DNA of 64,000 bases, taken from assembly GCF_902459465.1 (NCBI RefSeq), contig NC_047068.1:3472001-3536000 (forward strand), in the 5' to 3' direction. The DNA is from Asterias rubens (taxonomy: Eukaryota > Echinodermata > Asteroidea > Forcipulatida > Asteriidae). The notes beneath the pieces are model-generated. The model did no database searches. It saw only the letters and a program-made list of their open reading frames with translations, and was not told the DNA's origin. The translations under genes and the position numbers were made by a program. Of this stretch, positions 22,680-33,121 are shown in pieces. How positions within the stretch are numbered: position 1 is the stretch's first letter; the number at the start of each line of letters is the position of its first letter.

Positions 22680-23670
22680 CCCCAAAATCTATTCATTCAT
22701 GATGCTAAGAAAAAGCTACTACCTGGGCGTACACGCACCCACCCATTGTTACCAGTACTCCTGGCCGTGGAGGATTAGTCGTGATTAACGAGGGATTAGC
22801 GGTGGAAGTGTCAGTGACAGCCTGGTGTGGGCGAACTCCTTTGTTAGTTGTAAACCACAGTCAAGTACCAACTCTTTTGTGTTTCACCTGAGTAAGTCTT
22901 TCTATAATCTCTGGAAACGACTGCGTTCCGAAACTCAACCGATTGACCCTCTGTAAAATAATCGTTTGCGGCAATCGTGTGATGGTTGCCGAACCGGCCC
23001 TAAATGGACCGCGCGCCTTACATTTGTTTCCGTATTGTGTACACGATGAAAATAGTGTGTTAAAGAGGCAAGACTTGTCATCTTAAATATAATTTTATTT
23101 TTATTTTTATATAAACAAAATTGCTTACGCGTAATCTTCACAGTTAAAGATAATTGGCCAGCCAGCTTTGCACTGTTTATGTCATTTATTACCATACAGT
23201 AAGCACCGAAAATTAGATTGCCATTTCGTGGGCTTAACGGCTAGCAGCGCTATGAAACAGAAATTTTCGCAGTAAGCACAACTTATCAGCTGTTATAAGC
23301 AGCCCGCAGTCTATGAACTTGGCCCATGGCCGGGTGTTCAGGGGTCAAAGGTGACTTTTCATGGCACAAATTTTTCGTACGCTCAATGACGAGCCTGCAT
23401 CTTTAAAGTACGGGACGGGGAAATGGGGGGGGGGGCACCCTCTGGTCCTCTTATGATCCGCATTCATTAAGGAAGAATAATTTGTCTTTTTTTTTCAAAA
23501 CTTCTCCGATTCTTATAGAAAATGTCTTGAGGATTTAAATTTTGGTTTATAAATTCAAAACTACTTTAATTAAGACAACTAGACTCACAGTCCACATATT
23601 TTGTAAAAAAAAACAGCAACACTTGTGTGGACAAGTGCTTGGGTCCACCCTGAGGTTGTAATGCATTCCT
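22680..23670. other. unassigned, no secure exon
   Basis: The segment 22.7-22.95 kb is less AT-rich than its surroundings; a minus-strand reading (HQAVTDTSTANPSLITTNPP) before a gtaaca might be an exon of the GPCR ectodomain but has no domain signature. A GCTTACGG-type repeat piece occupies 23.2-23.33 kb. Confidence 0.25.
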
Positions 23671-23675
23671 TTAAG

Positions 23676-24040
23676 CAAGGCCCTGGACACTATTGGTTAA
23701 TGTCAAAGATCAGTCTTCTTACTTGCTGTATCTCAACATATGCATAAAATAACAAACCTTATAATTGGTAATCGGTATTGCGAGATAACTTTGACAGAAG
23801 TTTTCGAGAAAGAAGTAATTTTCCACAAATTTGATTTCGAGGCCTCAGAATTAGATTTTGAGGTCTAATCAACTTGCATCGCAAAGCACACAACTTCGTG
23901 TGAACAGTTTTTTTCTTCTTTCGTTATTATCTATCAACTTCGACGACCAATAATTGAGCTCAACTTTTCACAGGTTTGTTATTGTTTACTTATGTTGAAA
24001 TACACCAAGTGAGAGAAGACTGGTCTTTTTACAATGTGTA
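23676..24040. mobile_element. TTAA-type MITE
   Basis: Begins ccctggacactattggtta; interior matches the family. The right end continues after the 24043-24215 element. Confidence 0.6.
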
Positions 24041-24042
24041 CT

Positions 24043-24215
24043 GCCGTCGATTTCACAAAACTCTTCCTAACTTAAGACTAATCTTAGGACTTAGGACGAG
24101 TCCCAACCCTGCACTGTATCATACAGACCTTAAGATTGATCCTAAGTTAGGACGAGTTACTCGTCTTAACTCGAGATAAGACGAGTCATAACTCTTTGTG
24201 AAATCTACGGCAGTG
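24043..24215. mobile_element. TTTCACAAAG-ended MITE, copy 3 (diverged)
   Basis: Ends gatttcacaaaact and actctttgtgaaatc match the family. It sits inside the end of a TTAA MITE whose last bases resume after it. A short piece also occurs at 41112-41160. Confidence 0.55.
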
Positions 24216-24367
24216 TCTTTGATAATGGAAACCTTAAATAGACACACACTCATGGTCCTTGCATGTTCTTTCATGGTTCAAGATCAACTTCAAGATCAAT
24301 GTGGGGAGTGAAAATGGCTGTCAAAAAAAAATTAATAGTTCATTTTTGGTTTTAAACGTTATTGTAG

Positions 24368-24481
24368 TCTGCAGTGACGCTTTGGGTATGGGGAGCAGGA
24401 AAATACCTGACAGCAGTTTATCAGCCTCGACTGCCGGCAATACAGACTACGGACCAAAGAAAGCCAGGCTCAATACGAATG
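24368..24481 (+). CDS. discoidin domain exon 1 of the visible part
   Basis: 114 nt with acceptor ttattgtag and donor AATG|gtaatt, phase 1 at both ends. It encodes CSDALGMGSRKIPDSSLSAS, then a Tyr-Gly-Pro and ARLNTNG. The Cys, the LGM and ARLN positions match the start of F5/8C domains. Confidence 0.78.
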
Positions 24482-27400
24482 GTAATTAAATGTGATTTCT
24501 GAAATATCGCTTGACACAATTTCCCCACGCGAGAGAGCGCTGACTACTACTAACGGCCAGAGCCGTATATTGGGAGAGTTACGACAACTCGCGGTTAGAA
24601 GCCATTTTGTTCCACAAGAAACGCGTGGGCGAAAACGGGGTGCCAGACTAGTCTGCCCAGTGTATGGGTTGTGCTGCATTTGGAGACAACACGGCGTCCA
24701 GCGACCACGTGACCAAAGCAAACTGGTCCTTTCATGTCGCCGACTCTCTCAATACACAGCTCTGCCAACGGCTCTTTCAAAGTTAAGACTGGCCCCTGGT
24801 TTATGGGTCAGATTTAACTGCGAATCTCCATAACCATATTGAATTCAATGTGAAATGATGCGAGGTCAAATGTAATGTATACGTGGGCTCAACGGCAACT
24901 CTCTTGCGTAATTCACAAGCCAAATTTTGACGCCAGATGATACGGACAAAAATGTTTACCAAATCAACAAAAGACGGCTTCCAAGTCTAGACCCCTTGCA
25001 ATTCCTTTGGTCGCCATCTTTGACAAAACGTGCACGCGTGAAAGGCTACCACTTGGCCGAGGGTAGTGTGCCGAGCGAACGCGCGTGCACTTTTCTGTTG
25101 TTTTACATCAAAGATGGTGGCCAATGACGTCACCTGCAATCCATCATTTAGCTACTTTGACTGAGCCAACTCCCCCCCCCCCTCCTCCCCAACAAACACA
25201 CAACAAAGCATATTTTAATTGCATTGTCTTGTTTTTTCCCCAATAGGTGCCTATTGTTCATCAGATCCCGCAAACAATTGGTACCGTGTTTCACTTGATG
25301 AGACAGTCACCATTACGGGCCTCATCACACAGGGGCGGCACTATAGCAATGTGTGGACCAAAACATTCACAGTGAAGCTCGGTGTCGCTGGTAATCAGTT
25401 GGAGTATGTGACTGGAGCCGATGGGTTGCCAATTGAGGTAACGTCTGATTAAAGGCACTTGACACAATTGGTAATTACTCAAAATAATTATTAGCACAAT
25501 ACCTTACTTGGTAGCGAGTAATGGAGAGAGGTTGATAGTATAACACGTTGTGAGAAACGGCTTCATCTGAAGTGACGTAGTTTTCGAGTGAGAAGTATTC
25601 ATTTCCCACGAATTTGATTTCGAGACCTCAGAATTAGATTTTGAGGTCTCAAAATCAAGCATCTGGAAAGCACCCAACTTCGCGTGACAAGGGTGTTTTT
25701 TCTATCATAGTCATCTCACTCCTGGCGTCAATTCAGGGGCAGCCGTTGCTCACAATATTTTATTCCATCAACCTCTCCCCTTTATTCATACCAATTAAGG
25801 TTTTATGCCAACAAATATTTTGAGTAATTATCAAAAGTGTCCACTGCCTTTAAAGAATAAAAACATAAACGCACAGGACAGAGAAATTCTGAACAGGAAC
25901 AATGTTCCCATTATGTGACACACAATCATGATATACTTTTTGGATAATAATTTATTCCTTTTTCCCTTCAGTTTTTGGGTAACACAGACAGCGGCACACA
26001 GGTAACTAACTCGTTCCCAGAGGCCGTGAGGGCTAACGTGATTCAAATAGAACCAGTCGAGGTGGAGCGGGCATTTTGCATCCGCTTCGAGTTACTTGGC
26101 TGCAGAGGTACGTTAAGTGATTTATCTTTTGTTGAGTATTCCAGACAATTTTTATTGATCACAACAGTAGTCCTATATTGAAGCTTTGCATGGTGATGTA
26201 TCAATAGGCCTATTGGTTTGCGCATAGAGTAACACCAAACCTACTTGCTACAGGTACTTATGTTTAACATCTATTAGTTAACAATTATAACATCAAAGTC
26301 TTATAATGCGCTCATATCTACCAGCAAGATACTCAGGGTGGTGAGGATACAATATACAAACTCTCAGAAAGATAGGTTATAACAGCGATGCATTCTGAGA
26401 CCCAATAGTATTATGTAGCACTTTATAAGGGTTTATTCAGCCATCTTTTCGATAAGTGCACTGGGGTATTTTGTATGCGTTACATAACACATGGGACCAA
26501 CGGCTTTACGTCCCATCCGAAAGACGACACAATGGTTGAGTGTCTTGCTTAAGTGTCTTGCTGACACGGCTGGGTATAGCTTATGTTCTTTTAAGAACTT
26601 GCTTGCTATATTTATATTCTACAACCGGGGAGTAAATAATTGATCTCTGAATTTGGAGACTTCTCTTATATCGCTCCCTTCTCCTGACGACCTAGCGCAG
26701 TCGAGACGTTTTAAGAACTCACTCTGCGGTAGTGAAACTAATAGCGAGGATTCCCTCGATCCACTATAGGCGAAAGTAGTTCCGGGCAATTTATATACTT
26801 TCCGCCCATGGTGATAGTTAATAATACCCGCTAAATTTGTTGTAAAAAGCATCGAATTTGAAAACTTTTCCCGGTGCCCTCTGGTGGGCTAAGGGAGCCA
26901 GTCTGTGATCGTCCTATTTAATAAAGAACCATATGTAATCATTTACATTTTGCCACAATTAAGGAAAACGTATATTATGAACGTGTTACAAAAATGAGAT
27001 ATTAAGTAATAAGAAATGTTTTTATTTACCATGGAAATTCTACCTCTGATGTTCACTAATCACTCAGAAAATTATAATATTCTTAAGTGTTTTCTTTTGA
27101 ACCCCCTATTTTGTATGAGATGTTATATTTAAAGGCAGTGGACACTATTGGTAATTGTCAAAGACTAGTCTTCACAGTTGGTGAATCTCAACATACACAT
27201 AAAAAAAAACAACCTGTGAAAATTTGAGCTCAATCGGTCGTCGAACTTGCGAGATAACAATGGAAGAAAAAAAACCTTGTCATAAGAAGTTGTGTGCGTT
27301 AAGATGGTTGATTTAGAGACCTTAAATTCTAAACTTGAGGTCTCGAAATCAAATTCGTAGAAAATTACTTCTTTCACGAAAACTATGTCACTTCAGAGGG

Positions 27401-28709
27401 AGCCATTTCTAACAAAGTGTTATACCTGTCAACCTCTCCCCATTACTCGTCACCAAGTAAGGTTTTATGCTAATAATTATTTTGAGTAATTACCAATAGT
27501 GTCCACTGACTTTAAAGCGCAGAGGGTCTGTTGTTCATTTCTGTCTTTAGCTTGTTTAGAGAGCCACTTGGTGCTTCGTGGCTCCCGGGGATGGATGTAT
27601 CTTTTAAAGATGTGTCCAGCGATTGCATTATTTTCTTTGAAAGTTATTAGACTTGTACCAAAATTTGGCAAGGGGTAATTTGGGTACGTAGTTGAAGTCA
27701 TGGGGTACATTAGTTTGCAGAAATCGGTCGTGAAGTAAACGTTTTAATTATTCAAATTATGCAGATCTTTAATTTTGCATATTCTCGCGACTTAAGATTT
27801 GCATAAAGTGAATAATTATTCTAAAACGTTTACTTCACGCCCGATTTCTGCAAAGAACTTGCACACCATGACTTTAACTACGTCCCCAAAATACCCCCTT
27901 GCCAAATTTCTGAATGGTTCAAATAATTTACAGCAAGGAAAATACTGTGGCTGGAACCATCCAGTCCCGGGGGCCACGAAACACAAAATGGCTCCCTAAA
28001 GAAGCTAAAGACAGATAAAAAAATGCAAGAGATAATATGGTCCGGTTCGTAGCGGTTCGAGCTGGTCTGGGACGCTTTAACGAAACCACCTAGGCCTATG
28101 TCAAAGTTTACATCAAAATGCATGGATTTCATTCAGTTAAAAATTAAGGGAATTCCAGGTCTTCAACTATCTTGATGAAGTGTGCAACGTAAAGCTTAAT
28201 TTACTTCGACCTCTATCTCACGTTGTTTACGCACAATGTTCAAGTACACACACGAGCAGGTAGTTGAATGTGCCGATGAGGGCGCACCACTTTGAGAAAT
28301 AGTAGGAGCGTTCACTTAGCTTCCCTGGGTCTACCCCGCGGTGCGCACTCGGGTGAGCCCCTGACAAGAGTTAAACGAACGACCGCTCTCGTAGTGACGT
28401 CGTTTACCTGGGGCCAGCCCCCAAGTGACCCACTCCACAACTGGGCTGACCTGGGTGAGCCCCTGGAATGACGTCAAAAGCTATTGCACCGGGGCAGACC
28501 GGGGATGACCCAGGGAAGCTAAACAAACGTACCCAATGTTTAGCAAAACCACCGGCATTGTTACAATAACCCCCCCCCCTTTATTTTGCAGCAAGTTGTT
28601 TGCTCTACACATTTTAACACAGTATTCATATTAAACAGAAACGGGAGTTACTAAAAAATATAAATTTAGTTAATGCATACTACTTCTCCCCTCTGCAGAT
28701 TCTGAATAG
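24368..28709 (+). CDS. F5/8 type C (discoidin) domain protein, 3' end of gene
   Basis: Four exons (24368-24481, 25247-25437, 25972-26107, 28699-28709) splice in frame to about 149 residues plus a stop. They form one complete discoidin domain from the opening Cys (CSDALGM) to the closing Cys (FELLGC). Matching motifs are PDSSLSAS near the start, the central VSL...VTITGLITQGR strand pair and the C-terminal FLGNTD...N.F...VRANVIQIEP. Such domains bind carbohydrates or phospholipids on secreted or cell-surface proteins. The first exon starts in phase 1, so at least one upstream exon (probably a signal peptide) is missing; I found none between the foldback element and 24.3 kb. An alternative is that exon 3, also phase 1, splices on to the HYR exons at 40.4 kb. 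Confidence 0.78.
25008..25124. repeat. foldback element in a discoidin intron
   Basis: ttggtcgccatctttga pairs with tcaaagatggtggccaa, and an inner cgtgcacgcg pairs with cgcgcgtgcac. Confidence 0.6.
25247..25437 (+). CDS. discoidin domain exon 2
   Basis: 191 nt, acceptor ccccaatag, donor GAG|gtaacg, phase 1 in and 0 out. NNWYRVSLDETVTITGLITQ is the core beta region of the domain, and VWTKTFTVKLG is the next strand. A TTAA MITE starts 15 bp after the donor. Confidence 0.85.
25453..25849. mobile_element. TTAA-type MITE in discoidin intron 2
   Basis: 397 bp with TTAA on both sides (25449-25452 and 25850-25853) and the family's inverted ends. Confidence 0.78.
25972..26107 (+). CDS. discoidin domain exon 3
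   Basis: 136 nt, acceptor tttcccttcag, donor AGAG|gtacgt, phase 0 in and 1 out. It reads FLGNTDSGTQVTNSF, then VRANVIQIEP and ends in CIRFELLGC, which closes the domain and carries the second disulfide Cys. Confidence 0.85.
26385..26590 (-). mobile_element. SINE body fragment
   Basis: Minus strand matches the SINE bodies at 48.1 and 54.4 kb (tgggacgtaaagccgttggt, agtgcacttatcgaaaag, attgggtctcagaa). The tRNA-like head is missing. Confidence 0.55.
27133..27511. mobile_element. TTAA-type MITE
   Basis: TTAA at both edges; ends aggcagtggacactattggt and accaatagtgtccactgact. Confidence 0.78.
27540..28016. mobile_element. foldback element, ~480 bp
   Basis: Outer ends gtctttagcttgtttagaga and ctaaagaagctaaagac; the inner arms match over ggctcccgggg, ttgccaaatttc and cgtgaagtaaacgtttt. 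Arms are about 230 bp. Confidence 0.65.
28300..28535. repeat. inverted-end repeat with agcttccctgggt
   Basis: gttcacttagcttccctggg at one end and cccagggaagctaaacaaacg at the other. Relatives at 34783-34935 and 38865-39070. Confidence 0.5.
28699..28709 (+). CDS. possible 11-nt terminal coding exon of the discoidin gene
   Basis: A strong acceptor (acttctcccctctgcag) is followed by AT TCT GAA TAG. Joined to the phase-1 end of exon 3 this gives Arg-Asp-Ser-Glu-stop just after the closing Cys, a natural place for the protein to end. Eleven bases are weak evidence by themselves; RNA would settle it. Confidence 0.5.
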
Positions 28710-28774
28710 AAGACGAAACCAAATGGAAGATGGTTCGGGTGATCCACCAGAGACGTATGTAACTGACTAGACTA

Positions 28775-28981
28775 GACTTGTGGACAAGTCGTTAAATGCC
28801 TGTCGCCCTGATAGCATTCCGACTCTATTCCTTATCTCCCCGCGATTCTTGCGGTATTCTCGCGAGACTGCTTGCCCCGCTAGTCGCGGCAACGGGGAGT
28901 TCGCGCGTCTCGCGAGAACACCGCACCGCACAACTCGACTATCTCACCGCGGCATACAATTAACAACTTGTCTACAAGTCT
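28775..28981. repeat. foldback element with TTAA inside its ends
   Basis: agacttgtggacaagtcgttaa pairs with ttaacaacttgtctacaagtct; the GC-rich inner part (tctcgcgaga) is also palindromic. Confidence 0.55.
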
Positions 28982-29124
28982 ATAGAAACTGACATATCTG
29001 ACCAATATTTAGTTGTTGTTCAAAACATTTTGAGAGGGCCCCCTGAATCAATATTCAGTTTCCAATTGGCATAGATATGAATCCGTGTGTGCGCCCCACG
29101 GAGTAGTGGCGTAAAATGTAGAAT

Positions 29125-29312
29125 TTGTTTTATCTGAAAGCACACACCAATTTGTGCAAGAATGGTGTTTTTCTTTAATTTATTCTCTTGCAACTTTGAT
29201 GACCAGTTGATTCCAGGTTTTAAAGTACAGATTTATTATTTCGTTCATATAGTTGGGATACACCAAGTGAGAACGCATGGTCTTTGACAATATTACCAAA
29301 CGTGTCCATTGC
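29125..29312. mobile_element. TTAA-type MITE fragment
   Basis: Only the gaaagcacacaccaa to ccaaacgtgtccattgcc part remains. Confidence 0.5.
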
Positions 29313-29688
29313 CGTAGTCAAGTAAAACATAAACAAGGTCTTTATAAAGAATGCCCGCACTGAAAACAACCCCAACATCAAAGGGTGTTAAAAAATAACA
29401 CAAATGTAATTGTTTTTGAAGAATTTTGTGCTATTTTGACACCCTACGGTGAACATTTCGCTTCATTTGTTAGTATTTATTATCTATATTTGACAACACA
29501 CATGTTGTTACCCGAGTTTTTGCAGTACGTATTATTTGAGAAGCTGACCTACTCCTTGTTGAATATGCTGTGAACAATTCATTGAGATCCAATTCTTTTT
29601 AAAGGGAAGGTTTGAACAGTTCAACCACATTCAGAGCAATCAAGACACTGTAGACATTTCCCAACAGCCCTAAAACACATCTCTTTAA

Positions 29689-30085
29689 AGGCACTGGACA
29701 CTATTGGTAATTACTCAAAATAATAATTGTTAGAATAAAACCTTACTTGGTAACGAGTTATGGGGAGAGGTTGATAGTTTAAAACATTGTGAGAAATGGC
29801 TCCCTCTGAAGTGACCTAGTTTTCGAGAAAAAAAGGTTTTGGGACACGGCTCCCTCTGAAGTGACCTAGTTTTCGAGAAAGAAGTAATTTTCAAAAATTT
29901 GATTTCTAGTCTAAAAATCAAGCATCTGAAAGCACACAACTTCTTGTGACAAGGGTGTTTTCTCTCTCATTATTATCTCCCAACTCCGACGACCAACCAA
30001 GCCCAAATGTTCACAGCATTATTATTTTATGCATATGTTGAGATACACCAAGTGAGAAGACTGGTCTTTGACAGTTACTAAAGTG
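29689..30085. mobile_element. TTAA-type MITE with internal duplication
   Basis: TTAA at the left edge. The ggctccctctgaagtgaccta segment is present twice (29798-29880). Confidence 0.7.
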
Positions 30086-30340
30086 GCCCAGTGAGGAATA
30101 TTTCCCCCAATTTCATGGAGATTTTGATATTTGCTTATTCTGCTGCTGTTTTACCAAGTACCCCTTTACTCATTTTTCTTGCCAGTGCACAGCTGGAATA
30201 CATCTACTTGAGCAAGCTCAGTGGATAATTATAATTTTAGAAGCACCTTCGTTGATACCTGCACTAATAGAAGAAGTAATTAAGATTAATAATATTCAGC
30301 CCACTCAAGGAACAAAATGAGATGGACACAGAAGGGCAGT

Positions 30341-30860
30341 TTTGTTAGTTTCATAGCACAAATGAGTATGTTGCCACTTTTTAAAGTTTAGGTTTAGCAT
30401 AACACAACACGGAAACTGAGATTCGATCAAACTTCCTCAAACAACAAGAAATAATTTCTTTTCAAAAGTGTGCAATGTGTGTGCTCAGGCATTTAGATCA
30501 ACAATCAATATATTAGTTTTGTTAGTTTCATAACACAAATGAGTATGTTGCCACTTTTTAAAGTTTAGGTTCAGCATAACACAACACGGAAACTGAGATT
30601 CGATCAAACTTCCTCAAACAACAAGAAATAATTTCTTTTCAAAAGTGTTCAATGTGTGTGCTCAGGCATTTAGACCAACAATCAATATATTTTGAAATGT
30701 TGTGTTTTGTGACATTTTTTAAAGTTTGAATAGGTCTAGCACAATAAATCACAGAAACAGATTCGATCAAACTTCCTGTTAAAAAAAAATGAATTTCTTT
30801 ATTGAAAATGTTCAATGTGTGTGCTCAGTCAGGCATTAAGAACAACAATCAAGACATTTT
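30341..30860. repeat. 177-bp tandem repeat, about three copies
   Basis: tttgttagtttcatagcac at 30341 returns at 30518; the two copies differ by only a few bases. A third copy from about 30690 is more diverged. Confidence 0.75.
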
Positions 30861-31128
30861 TTCGCAACGGGTAGGGTCTAGATTTTGTTGTACTTCCCAC
30901 GCGCTTGTTAACCCTAGGTATGTTTTTCTTGTGAATAATTACAGTTTTTCCGGGTTCACCAAAAACCACAATGACTAAAGGCGGACATTGAGTTGCACTT
31001 GAACATTACTGTTGGATTCGAAGTATTGGCTATTTGGTTTCAGGATGTGAAATGTCAGCCACAACTATAGGCATATCGTATTTTTATGAAAATGCATATG
31101 ATTTTTTATATACAACAAAACACATAAG

Positions 31129-31327
31129 TATGGTGGCCCTGAAGGGACATCGCACATCGCAAACATCTTTGCAAATAATTATTTGCGATGTCGCAAAATA
31201 TCTTTGCAGATATTTGCGATGTCGCAAATATCTTTCCAAAGATATCTATCTGCAAAGATATTTGCGACATCGCAAATAATATTGCAAAGATATTTGCGAT
31301 GTGCATTGTCCCTTCAGGGCCACCATA
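31129..31327. mobile_element. perfect-ended palindromic MITE with TATTTGCGATGT repeats
   Basis: TATGGTGGCCCTGAAGGGACA at the left and its exact complement at the right. The inside is built of gcaaagatatttgcgatgtcgcaa units in both orientations, so the whole 199 bp can fold. Confidence 0.78.
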
Positions 31328-31484
31328 CATAAGGCCTTTTCACACTATCGACCTTCTATCCGTGTCGAACCTTATCCGGACGATAGGGTCCGTGTTGGTT
31401 TGGTTAAATTTCAACACGGAAACAAACAGCTTCGCTTTCACACACTAGCTACTGGCAGGAAATCAGCTAGATATATAATTAAAA

Positions 31485-31747
31485 TAACTAGATCGGCCGC
31501 GCGTACATACGCGCCATTGCCTGTGTATAAAAAGTTTTTGTTCGCCATGGACGCGGTACAAATTTCACGTTCGAAAGGCGACGCGCGGAAAATGAACACG
31601 GGAGATAGGCCTTTGACGCGCAAAATGTTACGTGCTGACGGCAAAAAGTCGCGTGCTGACGGCAACGCTCAGAAAATGTACACGGGAGATAGGCAATGGC
31701 GGCCCCCATGCCAGAACCCGCGTATGTATGCGCGGCCGATCTAGTTG
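31485..31747. mobile_element. foldback element with GATCGGCCGCGC ends
   Basis: aactagatcggccgcgcgta and its near complement at 31715-31747 flank a middle with repeated gtgctgacggcaa and acgggagatagg. Outside it, tccgtgttgaaatc-type motifs occur on both sides (31.34-31.43 and 31.80-31.95 kb), suggesting a second, older palindrome around it. Confidence 0.55.
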
Positions 31748-31953
31748 TTCTATTCTATATCTATGCTGTAGTGTGCGCGGATGGCGCCACGCACACTCAA
31801 CACGGATCGAAAATTAACCCGGATGTGTTCACACTACCTACGGCTCTCGATCCGTGTTGAAATCTTCGACACGGATAGAGATTTATCAACCCACCTCCTG
31901 GGCAGGGTTGGTTGCCATATCCGGATCGACACCGTGTTGAAAAGGTTTGGGAA

Positions 31954-32077
31954 GGTCTGCGGTAACACCATGTACTCTAAATGAGTTGGAGTGGTTCTGA
32001 GAAGAACCGTTTTTTTTGTTTAACTCGACGTTTCGATCATTATGCTCTGATCGTCTTCTGGAGAAAGCTGGACTCTG
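31954..32077 (-). repeat. repeat with conserved double hairpin, copy at 32.0 kb
   Basis: Read on the minus strand: AGAAGACGATCAG...ATGATCGAAACGTCGAG, then the stem-loop GGTTCTTCTCAGAACC (31993-32008), then the ATGGTGTTACCGC end shared with other copies. Confidence 0.6.
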
Positions 32078-32267
32078 ATGCCAAACACGTAGACTTCGTA
32101 AACACTAAAAAAACATACCACACACATACGTTTACTATTGAGCCTCTGAGCACCTCCGGCGATACTGGATATTATTGTGGGTGCAATATTTGTCAATGCA
32201 GTTTAGTTTCTTGTGGGTGCAGCGTAGATGTTTCTCAGTCCCTAAAACAGCTACCACAAATAAATCG

Positions 32268-32594
32268 AAAGCACTGAACACTATTGGTAATTTCTCAAAA
32301 AAAATTGTTTGCATAAAAACTTACTTTGAACAAGCAACGGAGAGCTGTTGATAGTATAAAAACGGCTCCCTCTGAAGTGACATAGTTCTTGAGAAAGAAG
32401 TAATTTTCCACGAAATTGATTTCGAGACCTCAGAATTAGATTTTGAGGTGTTTATTCTCCCATAATTATCTCGCAACTTTGACGACTAGTTGAGTTCAAA
32501 GTTTTACAGGTTTGTTATTTTGTGCATTATTATGTTGAAATACACCAAGTAAGAAGGCTGGTCTTTGACAATTACCAAAGGTGTCCAGCGTCTT
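32268..32594. mobile_element. TTAA-type MITE, shortened
   Basis: Ends gcactgaacactattgg and gtgtccagcgtctt, TTAA at 32595. A stretch between the gag-gtct palindrome and tctcccataattatctcg is deleted. Confidence 0.65.
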
Positions 32595-33042
32595 TTAATA
32601 GATAAACTTGATTGTGTGTTAATTATCTGGAAGATTGTTTCAGTTGCCATTGATTTCACGAAACAAACGTACACAAACACTAAATTCTACAGACGGTTAT
32701 AACGTTTTCCTTTTCGGTTATAATAGTGTCTGGAATGGTGCCAATAAACCGTTTTAGTATAGTGACGTCATCATTGAGCTTCCAGGCACCTTTTAGTCTG
32801 AGCCACAATAGGATACCATTGTGCGTGCAAATTTTGTGTGATTTTTATATCTGCCATTGACTGTATGGTTTAGTTCCTTGTTTATGTTTGCTGCGTCAGG
32901 TAGTCTCGACTTACCCTCCGTCTCTGAAACAGCTACCAGAAACAAATAATCTACTTTTTAGACGAATTTGATTTTGTTGTAATTATCTGATGGGTTGTGT
33001 CAATCATTAACACTAAGACATAAACCAAACGCGAAGGGGGAA

Positions 33043-33121
33043 ATGACACGCTTCGCCCAGATTCTTCAAGTTGTGGCGGCAATAGTAGGCCTTTGTGTCG
33101 TCGCTGCAGTGAACGCCCAAG
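33043..33121 (+). CDS. signal-peptide exon of the HYR/SRCR gene
   Basis: 79 nt from ATG to donor CAAG|gtaagt, phase 1 out. The peptide has a basic start (MTRFAQ), a hydrophobic core ([13 protein letters not shown]) and a small-residue cleavage region (AAVNAQ). An upstream in-frame ATG at 32995 would add 16 polar residues, so the ATG at 33043 is the better start. The phase matches the HYR exons 7.3 kb downstream; the long intron is why the link is likely rather than certain. Confidence 0.72.

Noticed and set aside
24492-24833. 113-codon plus-strand ORF in the first discoidin intron
   Set aside because: No motif or splice sites in phase with the flanking exons; composition alone is not enough.
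31301-31744. 147-codon plus-strand ORF
   Set aside because: It spans the ends of two palindromic elements and has no domain; GC-rich inverted arms often stay open by chance.
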